Source: Lota lota
Taxonomy: Eukaryota > Chordata > Actinopteri > Gadiformes > Lotidae
Assembly (NCBI GenBank): GCA_026745465.1
Contig: JACYXH010000429.1
Location: 5,677,333 to 5,741,332, forward strand
Direction of reading: 5' to 3'
DNA length: 64,000 nucleotides
In this document: positions 52,800-64,000 of the stretch, piece after piece
Position numbering within the stretch: the stretch's first letter is position 1
Layout: each line of letters begins with the position of its first letter
Translations under genes and position numbers: made by a program
The notes under the pieces: model-generated
Database searches by the model: none
Told to the model about the DNA's origin: nothing
What the model saw: only the letters and a program-made list of their open reading frames with translations

Positions 52800-55443
52800 G
52801 ACCGTGCAACTCTTGCTCCCATATCATTTCATGAGTGATTCCCCCCCCCAACCCCACCAGTCCCGTCATACTTGCGGTCCCATGTGACGTTTACAGTTAA
52901 GAGAGCGCTGACAGCCGTGGCCGCCAGTTTACCCCACTATACGCTACACGCTTCACACACACGTCAGGTGGCGAAGCGCCTGCAGCACCACAATCCTTCA
53001 CCTCCGTTGACAACCCACCGTAAGAATATATAAAAAATATATATTTTTCTATCTTTCAGTTCCACGTTTCTATGCTAGCATTTTACACTAGCAGGAATTA
53101 AGAGCAAAGTAGGCTGTTTTGCTTGTGCTTGTTAATTCCCTCCTTCGCCTGGCCTTCTCCACACACACCCAGCCGGCTAGTCTCGGGTTGACTTAGTTGA
53201 TAAAGTCTCCCCTTTGTCCCTATGTGTTCAATTAATCAATTTCAGAGGACGTTTATTGATGGGAGTGGATAAAAGTCATGGCTACAGGCAACAGCAGAAG
53301 AAGTCCTGGGCATCGGTGGCTCGTCTCCTCATTAAAGGATTCCTGCATCTTCTTAAGTAAAGTGACTTTGTTCTCAGCCCAGGGCGAATGCACAGCCATC
53401 CTTTTGCAGTTCTGGATTCTTGGCAGAAGGCCTGCATGGATCACAACCACCACCGGCCTTCGGTTCTCATCGTGAACATCACCTTTTATTTACTGGATTC
53501 TCTGCTTCAAGTCACTGAGCAGAGATATATGTTGTTGCTTATGTCTTGATTTAACAAAAGTCCTCATATCCAGTCCACTGACTTTCTTCAAACTTTTTTG
53601 TTTGCTGCAAATAAAAAACACCATGGGGTATTACTATTGCAATAAACTGTACACTTTTATAGTTCAAATGAATAGCTAGCCAAACAGTACCTTTTTAATT
53701 AAAAGACATTTAGTAATTGTATTATATATTTTAGAAATATTGCATTTATATATAAATATATATATTCTTTTTTATTATATTGTACTATTTTGTATTTTAT
53801 TGTATTTTATATAGCTGTGGCAGTTGTAAACCTATAAATTAAACAGTACATACTATGATGTTTCATGCAACCACATTGACTGCATGATTGAATCATCTGT
53901 CATTCCAGCCAATCCCCTGCCCTCGCCAGCGTTTACGATGCAAATATTTAGCTCCGTAATTAGAGTTATTAAACATGTCAAAAGTGGCATTTGTGATTTT
54001 CTCGCATTAAATGTAAAAAAGCTTTTCTCTCGGGAGGTGTGTTTCTGTTTTCTGTTTATCAGTGGACCCGCTTATTTCCTCTATAATTCGTCTTCTTGTG
54101 CCTCTGCAGACCTGGAGCCAGAACACCGGTAGTCCAAACCATCATAATTTGTGAGTTAAAAAAAGAAAAAAGGAAAAATCCCATGTGTCACAGTTTATGT
54201 CGGCAGCCATAGCCTGGAGCGGTGGCTGGGTTGAGAGCTTGGAACAAACTACGAAATCATTTTCTCGGTGCTCCAGTCATTCATCTATCTCCCTAGACAC
54301 CCAAACACCCAGTCCTGCTTCCTCTCAACACTGACACGGTCCAGCTGGTAATAGGGGTAACTTAAAATGTGTTATTAGCATTCTATTAGTTTAATACATT
54401 TTAATTTGATATATTTGGCAATGTGTCCAAGGATAATGTTCAATTTGAACTGCCAATCATTATTTTTATGTAACATTCCTGAGCTATACTGCACTGGATA
54501 ATGTTGACAGAAATGATGTGCTTTTGATTTTCCGTGTGACACCTTTGAGTGGCAGATGAAGGACCAGCATATGGAGGACATTAAGATTACCTTGGGGGTG
54601 CTGGAGAAGGTTATCCGCTAATTCATCATGGAATTATCTTCTTCATCACTTCAGATGCAAGGGGCTTGGTTCAAGTGCGGGTCTGTGGGTTGAATCCATT
54701 CAGGATACGCACTCAAGACCATGCTCATCTGCTTGGTGCCCCCTGAAACCCATCATAAGTGACCATATAACGGCCCATTTAAAGCTGTGCTGACACAGGC
54801 AACTACAACCACTACTACTACTACTGGAGGGCCCCGCTGCCCTGCCGCCACTTCCACCCCAGGGGCCCAAACAGAGGGCCCTGTCAGGCCTGCAATGTTT
54901 TACAGCTCCATCTGAGGACAAAACACTGCTGAATAACCCCCCCCCCCCCCCCCACCACCACCACCACCACCACCACCCCAACAACATCTGCTGCCAATTT
55001 GGCCGAGGCGGCATTCCTGTAGTCGGTGCTGTTTAATATTCACAGGAGTAAGGATCCAGCGGGACAAGGGTGGATGGAGCGGTGGGAGAGATGGGAGGAG
55101 GTATGGGTGGGGGGGGTCATGGTTCCTTTTTACGATCCCTCGCTCCGGAGTCCAGACAGGGTGAAGAATGAGGGGTTAAGGTGGGGTGCGCGGGGAGGGT
55201 TAACCAAGCTAATTTGCGGGGTTAAAAATGGCGTTCACGTGAGGCCTTCAGGGAGCAGCTCCTCAGGACGTGGGCCGTGGGTTGCGCAAAACCACACAGG
55301 AAGTTTAGAACACGGCCCGGCCAATCACAACGTAGTTAATCATCAAACGGGCTGGCAAGATGCGGTCGGAGCCGGCAGCAGCCTTCTGGAACATTTAGCC
55401 AAATGTTTGGCAGAGAGGTGTTTGTGGGGTGTGTGTGTTTGAA

Positions 55444-55481
<38 letters not shown>

Positions 55482-58400
55482 GGTGGCAGGTCAAACATCA
55501 AATGTAGAGCACATTTGAGCCCCCCATTTTATTAGCCTACCCAAGATATGACATGTCAAAAGTCCATGTTTCATTTTAATTCCCACCAAATGGTTTCAGT
55601 TAGAAATAAAAAAACTCAAAGAGGCTACTTGTTAAAAACAATTTTTAATGGTTTTCATGTGAACACATTTAAACATGCTATACAATGGAGTAAACAGTAA
55701 AGATTGCATTGCAGCCTTTGGATGAAATTACCTACAATTTCCATTTTATGAGCGATGATGAAAATAGGACACGTATATTGTATGCAAATGGTTGCCACAT
55801 GTATGTACACAATAAAACTGCTAACTGATTAAAGGACTGTCTAAATGATTAAACACAGCCATGCAAAGTCCCTTTTCACGATATATCCCAGAGACGGCTA
55901 CTTTTAGATATCTTAAGGGAAATTCAGTTCATCCCTGACCCTTGTTTGTCCGTTTATATTTATTCCCATGAGAAAGTGTATTTTGTTTGCTTGTCTGACC
56001 TAGAATGAAATACAATACATTTAAGAGGCAGTATCTTTAAAATGCAAACAAATTCTTCAGCAGAGCTAAAGTAATAAATTCATGTAACGTTTGCTAAGGA
56101 GGGACATTGTCCACATTTGTGGGAATATTTATATTTTCTTGTGCACAGTAGCTATTAATATTTCCCAATTTTGCTTCCCAGTGGACTTGCATTTTATATA
56201 AAAAGTATTCCTGCGTGGATTAATTGGAATGATTGGCCCAATTATTAGCTGTAGCAGTGCCCTGCGGAGTGCAGCCATGATATTTCAGACACTTGACAAA
56301 ACCAGGACGCTCATATTCTTCTGGAGACGGGATGTGGATCATGTGACCACTCTCCATTTCTCCATTACTAAAGGACGTCCCTTGCCATGGCAACCGCATA
56401 AACGTCTTCCATTTCAGCATTGAGATAGTCTGTGTGTGTTAGTGTTTGTGTGTGTGTGTGTGCATGTGTGTGTGAGTGTGTGTGGGAGTGGGGGAGGTCT
56501 GGTGGGGTATGCTGGGTCATATATTAATGCAACCACCTTATGCTTGTAAGCAGATCTACAGTACTGAAGCTATTTGTGATGATGAGGGTATTAGATCCAA
56601 TGTTTTTGCCAGCTTTGTTTTAAATGGGGGAAATGTAATGGGATGGGAGTGCCATGTGCTGGAAGCAGATATTTTTAGCCTTAGTCAATCACATCGAGCA
56701 GATAGTGTAGAATGTAGAGTGAAGTGACAGCTGGACATCTTGACAGGTTTTCATCCTTTTAGACCGGGACTCAAGACGCCACAGTCCATTTCCTTTCCTA
56801 TTAGCTTGTTAAGAGGCTCAGCTTTCACTCCGACTCAGGGTTTTCGTGTTTGCTCTCTTTTCCCCCGCTTTGAAACAGTACTGTACCGTTGTGTGGACAC
56901 GAGCCCAGAATAACCTGTTGTTACACGGAGATCCGTGGCCCGTCAACGCCCGGCCCCTGTGTTTCACATTCCTGCAGCGTGCTTTTCAGTGGACGGAAAC
57001 GCTAAAATGGGCATGTGTTGACAGAGTACCAAAACATGAAAATGTTCGAGGAGCCACCCAACCATGCTGAGAATAAACTAAGAATGAGCGCAAAGAAAGA
57101 AACAATTCTGGATAATAACTAACTATTATATGTGCAAATAATAATACTTTTTTTGAGGTAAATGAATTATGAAGTATTATGAGGAGCTGAATATTCACCT
57201 CGACCGTCTCAAATGTATAACTCTGTGAGTGTGTTATTGTGTCCCTGTTGTTGACTTTTATATTGTGCTTAAGATGGCCACAGGACTGTGGGAACAGTGC
57301 CAGTGGGCAGGGGTCATTTCAGCTCAGATACAGGTCCAGTCATAACTAACCAGACACACACCAGCAAACAGAGAAAAACAATCAAAACAGTTTCAAAGCA
57401 GTTGTTAGTGGAATAGGTATCGTACAAAAAACGGCTGTCTTTTCTTTCTTTGATTCCTCAGCAAAGTTGATTATATTTAACAGTTACCAGGACCCTAATG
57501 GTAAGTATAAAAACTATAATATAACTTCAGTAGAAGTCAGACTCAATCCAAAATGTCTTCACTGGACGTTTCGGATGAGTGCTTTTCATTACAGCATAGC
57601 AGCGAGCGAGACATAAAACTAAATACAGGAACCTAAGAGTATGAAGACAAAGGTAATAAACTTGATTTGTACCTATGATGAAACTACCGTGTGCAATGGG
57701 TTTTAGAAACATGAAACCAAACTCGACTGCGATTCATCTTCTAAACACATGTAAGAATGTGCTCCTGGTTTCGCTATTCATTCTGCTAAACCCCTGTGTT
57801 TTCTGAGCACATGTGCATGTGGATTTACTTCTTTCCCCTTCTCTAAAATTCCTTTACATTGTCAACTTTTCAGGCTGTGATAGCTTACCAGGGGTCATGT
57901 TTATAAAATTAGAGCGTACTGGCCACTCTCTCTCTGTCTCTCTCGCTCCCGCTATCTCTCTCTATATATATATTTATCTCTCCCACACTCTCTCTCTCTC
58001 TCTCATGATACAAAACTGTCCAGATTTGTATTTATGTACCTGTGAAATAGCTGAACTTTTCCCATGAGAACATGAAGTTCAAAAGGACATGACAGTTTTG
58101 ACACAGTACAACATAGCACACATAACAAGCAACTTTTCAGATGCAGATTGTCAGACCTTCCAAATGGCTCTGTTACAATCCCTATCAGTCTGTTTACACC
58201 TCGTTCACCTCTTTACCTGAGCTCTGATTGGCTGGTGGAGTGTTGTTGGAGTCAACCTGATTGTGAGCCTGTGCTGTGCTTTGGCCTTGGTGTCCACGGC
58301 TGCTGTGTACCTGTGGTGTGTTGATCCAGGATTCTGGGAAATGTAGTCATGTGAGACAAAACAAGTGGGTAAAAATAATGAATTGTATCATACAGGTATG

Positions 58401-58600
58401 TTGTAAATTCCCAATTGCAGGAAATGTCATCTATTACTTTTGGTACTTGAGCGTCGGATAACGTAAGTAATAGATCTCGACCCTATTAAAAAAACATGGT
58501 TTTGTAATACAACCTAGACTTTATCTATTGTATACAGTTTATTCAATAGAAAGGAACATCAAGTGGGATACACAGTGATAGATGCTAAGTACAAAGAATA
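52800..58600. other. Intergenic, no gene seen
   Basis: About 5.8 kb of mostly unique, AT-rich sequence without splice-bounded coding segments. Repeats: C(17) plus (CCA)n at 54937-54976, G(36) at 55444-55479, short GT near 56445-56485, CT near 57925-58005. Low-complexity-free parts (53885-54060, 56080-56420) could hold regulatory elements, but nothing in the sequence alone proves it. Confidence 0.45.
55444..55479. repeat. Poly-G(36)
   Basis: Uninterrupted G homopolymer in intergenic DNA. Confidence 0.95.
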
Positions 58601-58618
58601 AAAAACACAAACAAGTAC

Positions 58619-58650
58619 ACACACACACGCACACACACAAACACACACAC

Positions 58651-58697
<47 letters not shown>

Positions 58698-58714
58698 CAC
58701 ATACACACAAACAC
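58619..58714. repeat. (AC)n microsatellite, interrupted
   Basis: AC tract with scattered CG and AA interruptions. Confidence 0.9.
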
Positions 58715-59171
58715 ACCCATATTCCCTCAAAAGCCTAATAAGACAGACTTGAGGGCATGAGTTTGATAAACAATTCCATGTAGATAATTGGCTGATAAGA
58801 CACCACACACTGCAGGGATTCAACTTCCTCCTTCTGCCTGCAAGCCTAGTCTCATACCCGCCAGCCTCCCATTACCATACGCTGAATTTTTAATCGATTA
58901 CCGTGCTGAAGGAGAAAAGGAGAAGCAAATGCAGATTAAGTCCCGTGAGGAATTTTCGAGGGGCAAGGGCAATAACACACTGCATATTTGCATACGGCCC
59001 AATGCATGCGTGCCTGCTCGCGCACAGACCATTCAACCATCCAGCACCTATACAGTTAATGTGACATCTGAGAAACAACACAAAAAAAGACAAAAAAAAA
59101 ACACAAAACAATGTCTGGCCGTTTTCCCAGTCAGCAAGGGGATTGTGAATCTGCTGGTGTGGCTTGGGCTG

Positions 59172-59200
59172 CAGCAACAACAGCAGCAGCAGCAGCAGCA
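59172..59200. repeat. (CAG)n triplet tract
   Basis: CAGCAACAACAGCAGCAGCA-type tract. It falls in an open frame giving poly-Gln, but no flanking coding signature supports an exon. Confidence 0.8.
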
Positions 59201-59429
59201 CTGGCGTGTACCTCATACAGAGGTACATACAGGAGGACAGACTCCCCCTCGCCGTGGTAGGCAGGGCGGTGTTGCCAGGAGAGGCTTGGTTGGGATTTGA
59301 GAGTGCTGCGTCTGAGCGATGCTCAACTGGCTGTGAGAGCAGATAAGATGGAGAAGAAGAGGGGCGAGAGAGCACTGCTGTTTTACTGGCCTCAGCCCGC
59401 GATGCACCCGCCCGGACGCGCACGGCAGG

Positions 59430-59489
59430 CGCGCACACACACATACATACTCACTCACACACACACACAAACAATGTGTGGGCCAGAAT

Positions 59490-59525
<36 letters not shown>

Positions 59526-59775
59526 TGGCACACACACATACACACATACACACATACAAACACACATACGCACACACACCAATGCAGGTATGCACACACA
59601 AACAAAATACAGTCTCATCTTACACACACAATACACACACACACATACACACCCACCTGGCTGCACACACTCACGCACATATACACAAAGACATAATAAC
59701 ACAGTCTCAGCTACGACACACAACACACACACACCCACACACAGACATAGATACACACACACACACAGACACACC
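59430..59775. repeat. Degenerate (AC)n-rich block
   Basis: About 350 bp dominated by ACACAC with TAC, AAC and GCA interruptions. His-Thr and Cys-Val frames are artefacts. Confidence 0.9.
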
Positions 59776-59854
59776 CTCCCCATCCACATTTCTTCCCCTC
59801 TCTCCTGATATTGTGAGAGCAGCTGCTACTCTGGAAGTTGACCTGCATTAAGTC

Positions 59855-60010
59855 ATCACAATGGGCCTGACGTGCTGATTGGTCAGCTTCTCCACTGCAT
59901 CTTCAAACGTCTAGCAGAAAGCAGAGATTTAAGGCCGTGATTTAAGAAAATCTGCTATTACGGTTAAAATGGGATTAATCTTATCTAGCATTGAGGATTA
60001 GAGAGATGCC
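59855..60010. other. Complex unique segment between repeats
   Basis: Low-repeat sequence with TGATTGGTCAGC (CCAAT-box-like on the reverse strand), TAATCTTATCTAGC (GATA-like) and TTAAGGCCGTGATTTAAG. No coding potential was seen. A regulatory role is speculation. Confidence 0.25.
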
Positions 60011-60964
60011 TTCACATGATCCATATTATGCCTTTAGTCTTTGCACTTAATAAATTGTTATATCTTTTGACGTTACCATTGTATATATATATATATAAAG
60101 TTCACTAGGTGAGATTCGTTTTTGTCTATTTCGTTCAAAGTCGACACGATGAACTAAGACACTATTAGATGAAGTTACCGGGATGCTGCGTTATAAGATA
60201 AAACTCTGCTCTCTCTATTGTACTTTATGTGTTATGCTGGAGTCCTCGGGGTGCTTTGCTGTGCGCTGTGCTGTGCGCTGGGCTCTGTGTAACAAATGGT
60301 GCAGAGCATGGTGTGTTTTCTAAACTGCTGGGAAATAGCCGTAGCTTTAAGTGGCTAGCCGGTGGGCATCTGACAGTCATTTGCTGATCTTGTGCAATTG
60401 CGTGATGATTCTCATCCTCTAAGGCCACGGGACCCCAGGAGCCGGCCAATCAGTGGCTCCCAGCCCTCCTCCGATGGTAATTATGGGTCAGCATGTGTCA
60501 CGACATCATTGTCTCGCCTTGGTGGATGAATTTGTCCCAGCTTTCCCACTTCAATTTGGTCATGGTTGGGTATCTAAAGTTGGTTAGAAATCCAACCAAC
60601 ATAAATACTTGTGTTCATGGGTATCATTGTTGTATGATTGCTGTTAAAGGAACATTGCTGCATTACCAAAACCAAGGAAACCCAAATTAAACTTTGTTTA
60701 TGAAACTTTTGTCCCAACGGGGCACATTTAGCCATATTTGGTAAAATAATTACTGAAAATCCAACATAATTCAAACCGTTCAATTCCTCCCATTTCCCAT
60801 TTCCCACTAACCTTCTACTTAATTAATTAATATAATTCCATAGGTTTAATGAGGATATGATAATATGTCAGCAGGCTTCAACCATGAGTTAAATCCATTT
60901 AGCAGAGACGGACAATGATTTAGCCACCGGACAGATTAACTAAATACCCTGAGGGTGGTGTAGT

Positions 60965-60966
<2 letters not shown>

Positions 60967-61003
<37 letters not shown>

Positions 61004-61045
61004 CTTGAGCACTGGCATGTGTTTGCAATCTTTTGAGAATAACCC

Positions 61046-61124
<79 letters not shown>
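60967..61124. repeat. (GT)n microsatellites
   Basis: GT tracts at about 60967-61000 and 61050-61124, separated by a unique spacer. Confidence 0.95.
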
Positions 61125-61126
<2 letters not shown>

Positions 61127-61332
61127 ATATATTGTCTATGGTGGTGGGCTGGTCCTATCTGATGACTCCTCCCTGTGGCACCAAGGCCCACAGCCCACAG
61201 GGGGCCCTCCCAGCGGGGTCAGTCCAGCCCTCCAGAGATGTGGCCCCTTAACTGGCACTAACAATATAATAACTCTGTGTGGTTTCACTGATCAGCAGCA
61301 AATTGTTTCTTTAAATGCTTGTGGGTTCAGGG

Positions 61333-61333
<1 letters not shown>

Positions 61334-61395
<62 letters not shown>
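61334..61395. repeat. (GA)n microsatellite
   Basis: GA tract with two CA-type interruptions, followed by a G-rich stretch. Confidence 0.95.
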
Positions 61396-61504
61396 CAGAA
61401 AGAGGGTGGGGGGGTGGGGGTTGGATCTCATCAACAGTCACTCTAAAAGCCAGGCCATGCAGATGAGTACTGGGTGGTTTGGAAATATGGCGTGTAAGAG
61501 ACTG

Positions 61505-61665
61505 TAGTGTTTACAGTGTTACAGTCGAGTGATTCTGGGTTAATTCCCCCAGTGTCCGAAAGCTACCTGCCTCTAGCTTGAGCAGGGTGCAAAACCCTGG
61601 ACCCTGGTCCTGTGTATTCACTGTAAGTCACTTAGGATAAAAGCTGAGTGACTAAAATAGTAAAA
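61505..61665 (+). mobile_element. SINE fragment
   Basis: A degenerate B-box (GATTCTGGGTTAATTCCCCC), then TTGAGCAGGGTGCAAAACCCTGG, ending TGTAAGTCACTTAGGATAAA, the tail motif of teleost tRNA SINEs. Confidence 0.6.
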
Positions 61666-62055
61666 ATAGAATCTGCTCTCTGACTTCCTTGCATGGTGCT
61701 GTGTGTGTGTGTGTGTGTGTGTACATGACATGCCAGGACCCTGTGCTGTGTCTCCAGATAGGCCTATCAGGACCAGCAACATGGAGACATCGAATGGGGA
61801 GGAATGTTGTGACAGCCAGACAGCTAATGTTATACACTAAACAGTAAAACCCATGGTAACCTTTGATGTAAGGGATCTACAGCTAGCCAGAGAACAACAA
61901 TACTCTTACGTAAAAGTTCAGCTTGGTAAAAAACTCTTTCTCACAAGGTAGCAAAACACAAAGGCCTACAGCCAGTTTTTCAATGTCACATAATCTCTGG
62001 TGGGAATTCTTGTTTACTTCCTGAAATGCAACTATAATGGTTTCTGTGTCAATGA

Positions 62056-62102
<47 letters not shown>

Positions 62103-63195
62103 CGTATATGCATGAGCTTGTGTTTGTGTGTGTGTGTGCTTAAGTGTATATGCATGTGTGTGTGTGTGTGCCGACGTGTGTGTGTGTGTGTGTGTGCTTA
62201 CGCGTGTATGCATGTGTGTTTGTGCCTGTGTGTGTGTCTGTGTGCGCTAATGTGCGTGCGTACGTGTGTGTGTATTACGGCTTGCGTTGCTGTGCTGCTA
62301 ACAAACCTCCCGACCCGGCCTCCCAACTGACTTCCATTCCTCTACGCTTGCATGACCGCAATCAGGGAGGACGGGCCAGGAGAGACCAACGCCATCGCCC
62401 CGTATCAGTAGAGAAGGGGAAACGTCCTCGTCGTAAAAAACGCTTTAGGCTGACGGAGCTTTTTTCCCCACGTCCGTCGTCAAAGTGTAACAGGCCAGCG
62501 ATAGGAAGGCGATGACCCTGGCGGTGTAAGCCTACGGACCGCTGCACTGGCTTTGTTCCTGGCCTCGGAGCTTAGGCTTGTGTGGCTAAGCCGTACACTG
62601 CTTGGGTTTAATCCTAAAGGGCGGTTGGCAAATGAGCCAGCCACTAATACACCACCATGATACGTGCCTTGTCTTGCTCTCTGTTTCAACACAACTCAGT
62701 GGACGATGTTAGATGATTTTGTTCACAGAGGCATGCCCTGACAATTGACTCCGCCACTGTGCTTAAATGTAGTTCATTAGTACACTCTTCCAAAAAAACG
62801 TCCACCTCCCTCCCCTCTTTCTCCTCTCCCTCCCCCCTACTCTATTCTCCCTCCTCCCTGTGTTTGTGCTAACTTTGTTTTTATGACTATGCCAGTGATC
62901 CGTTGCCTCCGCAGAGCTGCTGCTGTTAAGACAGCTGAGCTGCATTACACTCAGTGTTGTTCTGCCTCCTACCTGGCTCCGGGCTGGCCTGCTGACGTCC
63001 GTCACAAGCAGACACGTCTACGACCACGCGCACACACACCCGCACGCATATACTGCACACACTTAGACTTACACTTACACTTACACACACACACACACAC
63101 ACATGCATAATGTACACACACATACACACACACACATGATGTACGCACACACACACACACGATGTACGCACACACACACACACACATACTGTCCA

Positions 63196-63249
<54 letters not shown>

Positions 63250-63346
63250 ATGTACATACACACACACACACACACACACACATATTGTCCACACGCACAC
63301 AAATAATGTACACACACATAAAATACACTCAAGCACACATATAAAG

Positions 63347-63381
<35 letters not shown>

Positions 63382-63886
63382 CTAAAGTACACACAGACAG
63401 GCCTACTTATGTCCACAGCAATACGGACATGAATATAAACCATGCAATTCCAGTCAAAACTGGGTCAACACCTGTAACCACAGATGTGTACTTAATTTGC
63501 AATCACGACGCACATATAGTACTTTTTAATTGGACTTTTGCAATTACACACATATATAATGACAAGTTGGGGTCATTTCATGTTTGTATATGATTTAAGC
63601 CAAAGAAAAACAGCATTCCTCCCAAATGAAATCAAATCCACAGATGCATTGACATCATTGCACTTTACATTTCATGTAAGGAGTGTGTGCATGGCTGAAC
63701 CAGAGCTAGGCTCCACCACTGACGGTTTGTCAGTTGATATGAGAACATCTCGGTGCTTTCTTACTGAGATGTTTTCCCTTGCCCCACCCCATCAAAAAAC
63801 CTACCCCATGTATGTTCCTGTGTTGTAGAGCTACATACTGCACTCCCATTTGCAGATCAAGCTGATCTTCCTCTCTCTGTCTGCCC

Positions 63887-63954
<68 letters not shown>

Positions 63955-64000
63955 GTCTCGCTAGGATATCGTCAATAATTAAAAGAACCCGCCAGAGAGT
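61666..64000. other. Intergenic, repeat-rich, no gene seen
   Basis: GT block about 62059-62275, AC block about 63083-63380, CT tract 63891-63948 at the right edge. The GC-richer segment 62280-62700 has open frames rich in Arg/Lys/Pro but no recognisable family motif or splice context, so no gene is called. Confidence 0.5.
63083..63380. repeat. Compound (AC)n block with higher-order units
   Basis: AC tracts punctuated by TAATGTACACAC, TGATGTACGCAC and TACTGTCCACAC words. This suggests local duplication of a roughly 30-60 bp unit within the microsatellite. Confidence 0.85.

Noticed and set aside
62144..62547. Candidate novel gene in the GC-richer segment
   Set aside because: Overlapping open frames on both strands are basic and low in motif content, partly built on GT repeats, with no convincing splice sites or known domain.

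Overview
This window is vertebrate nuclear DNA, almost certainly from a teleost fish. The genes have many small exons with GT/AG introns. The protein families and paralogues are vertebrate ones (CLIC2, EVA1C, OCRL, a vimentin-like intermediate filament protein, a urotensin II-related peptide). The non-coding DNA is extremely rich in long AC/GT and CT/GA microsatellites and in C or G homopolymers. That STR density recalls gadiform fishes such as cod, but the species call is inference only.

Layout, left to right. (1) 0.86-2.64 kb, + strand: a urotensin II-related peptide (URP1-like) gene that looks like a recent pseudogene. It has a TATA box, signal peptide, and four recognisable exons followed by a broken last exon. 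(2) 3.86-7.68 kb, - strand: clic2, six exons, apparently intact at 244 aa. (3) 10.47-14.72 kb, + strand: eva1c, seven exons, 395 aa, two galactose-binding-lectin-type (SUEL) domains and one membrane helix. A 375-bp solo LTR with a 5-bp target duplication sits in its first intron. (4) About 17.0-33.5 kb, + strand: ocrl, the Lowe-syndrome inositol polyphosphate 5-phosphatase. At least 21 downstream coding exons join in frame; the first exon(s) are uncertain. (5) 35.9-49.0 kb, + strand: a divergent, tail-less intermediate-filament protein, ten exons, about 410 aa. (6) 49-64 kb: no gene recognised. This stretch is mostly microsatellites plus a poly-C block with duplicated flanks that may be an assembly problem.

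The genes are not an operon and share no single pathway. OCRL acts on PI(4,5)P2 at endosomes, Golgi and clathrin-coated structures. CLIC2 is a soluble/membrane glutathione-transferase-fold protein. EVA1C is a type I membrane protein. The filament gene is cytoskeletal. Mobile DNA includes tRNA-derived SINE fragments, two related fold-back elements flanking eva1c, the solo LTR, and a retroelement remnant in an ocrl intron with a primer-binding site exactly complementary to the 3' end of vertebrate tRNA-Arg.

No CRISPR array, bacterial-type system, rRNA or functional tRNA gene was seen. The most interesting items are the URP1 lesions that hit the bioactive core, the duplicated tRNA-Arg primer-binding site, the tail-less filament protein, and microsatellites acting as splice-site polypyrimidine tracts. 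Exon limits were read by eye from splice motifs, reading-frame continuity and remembered family sequence; no alignment was run.
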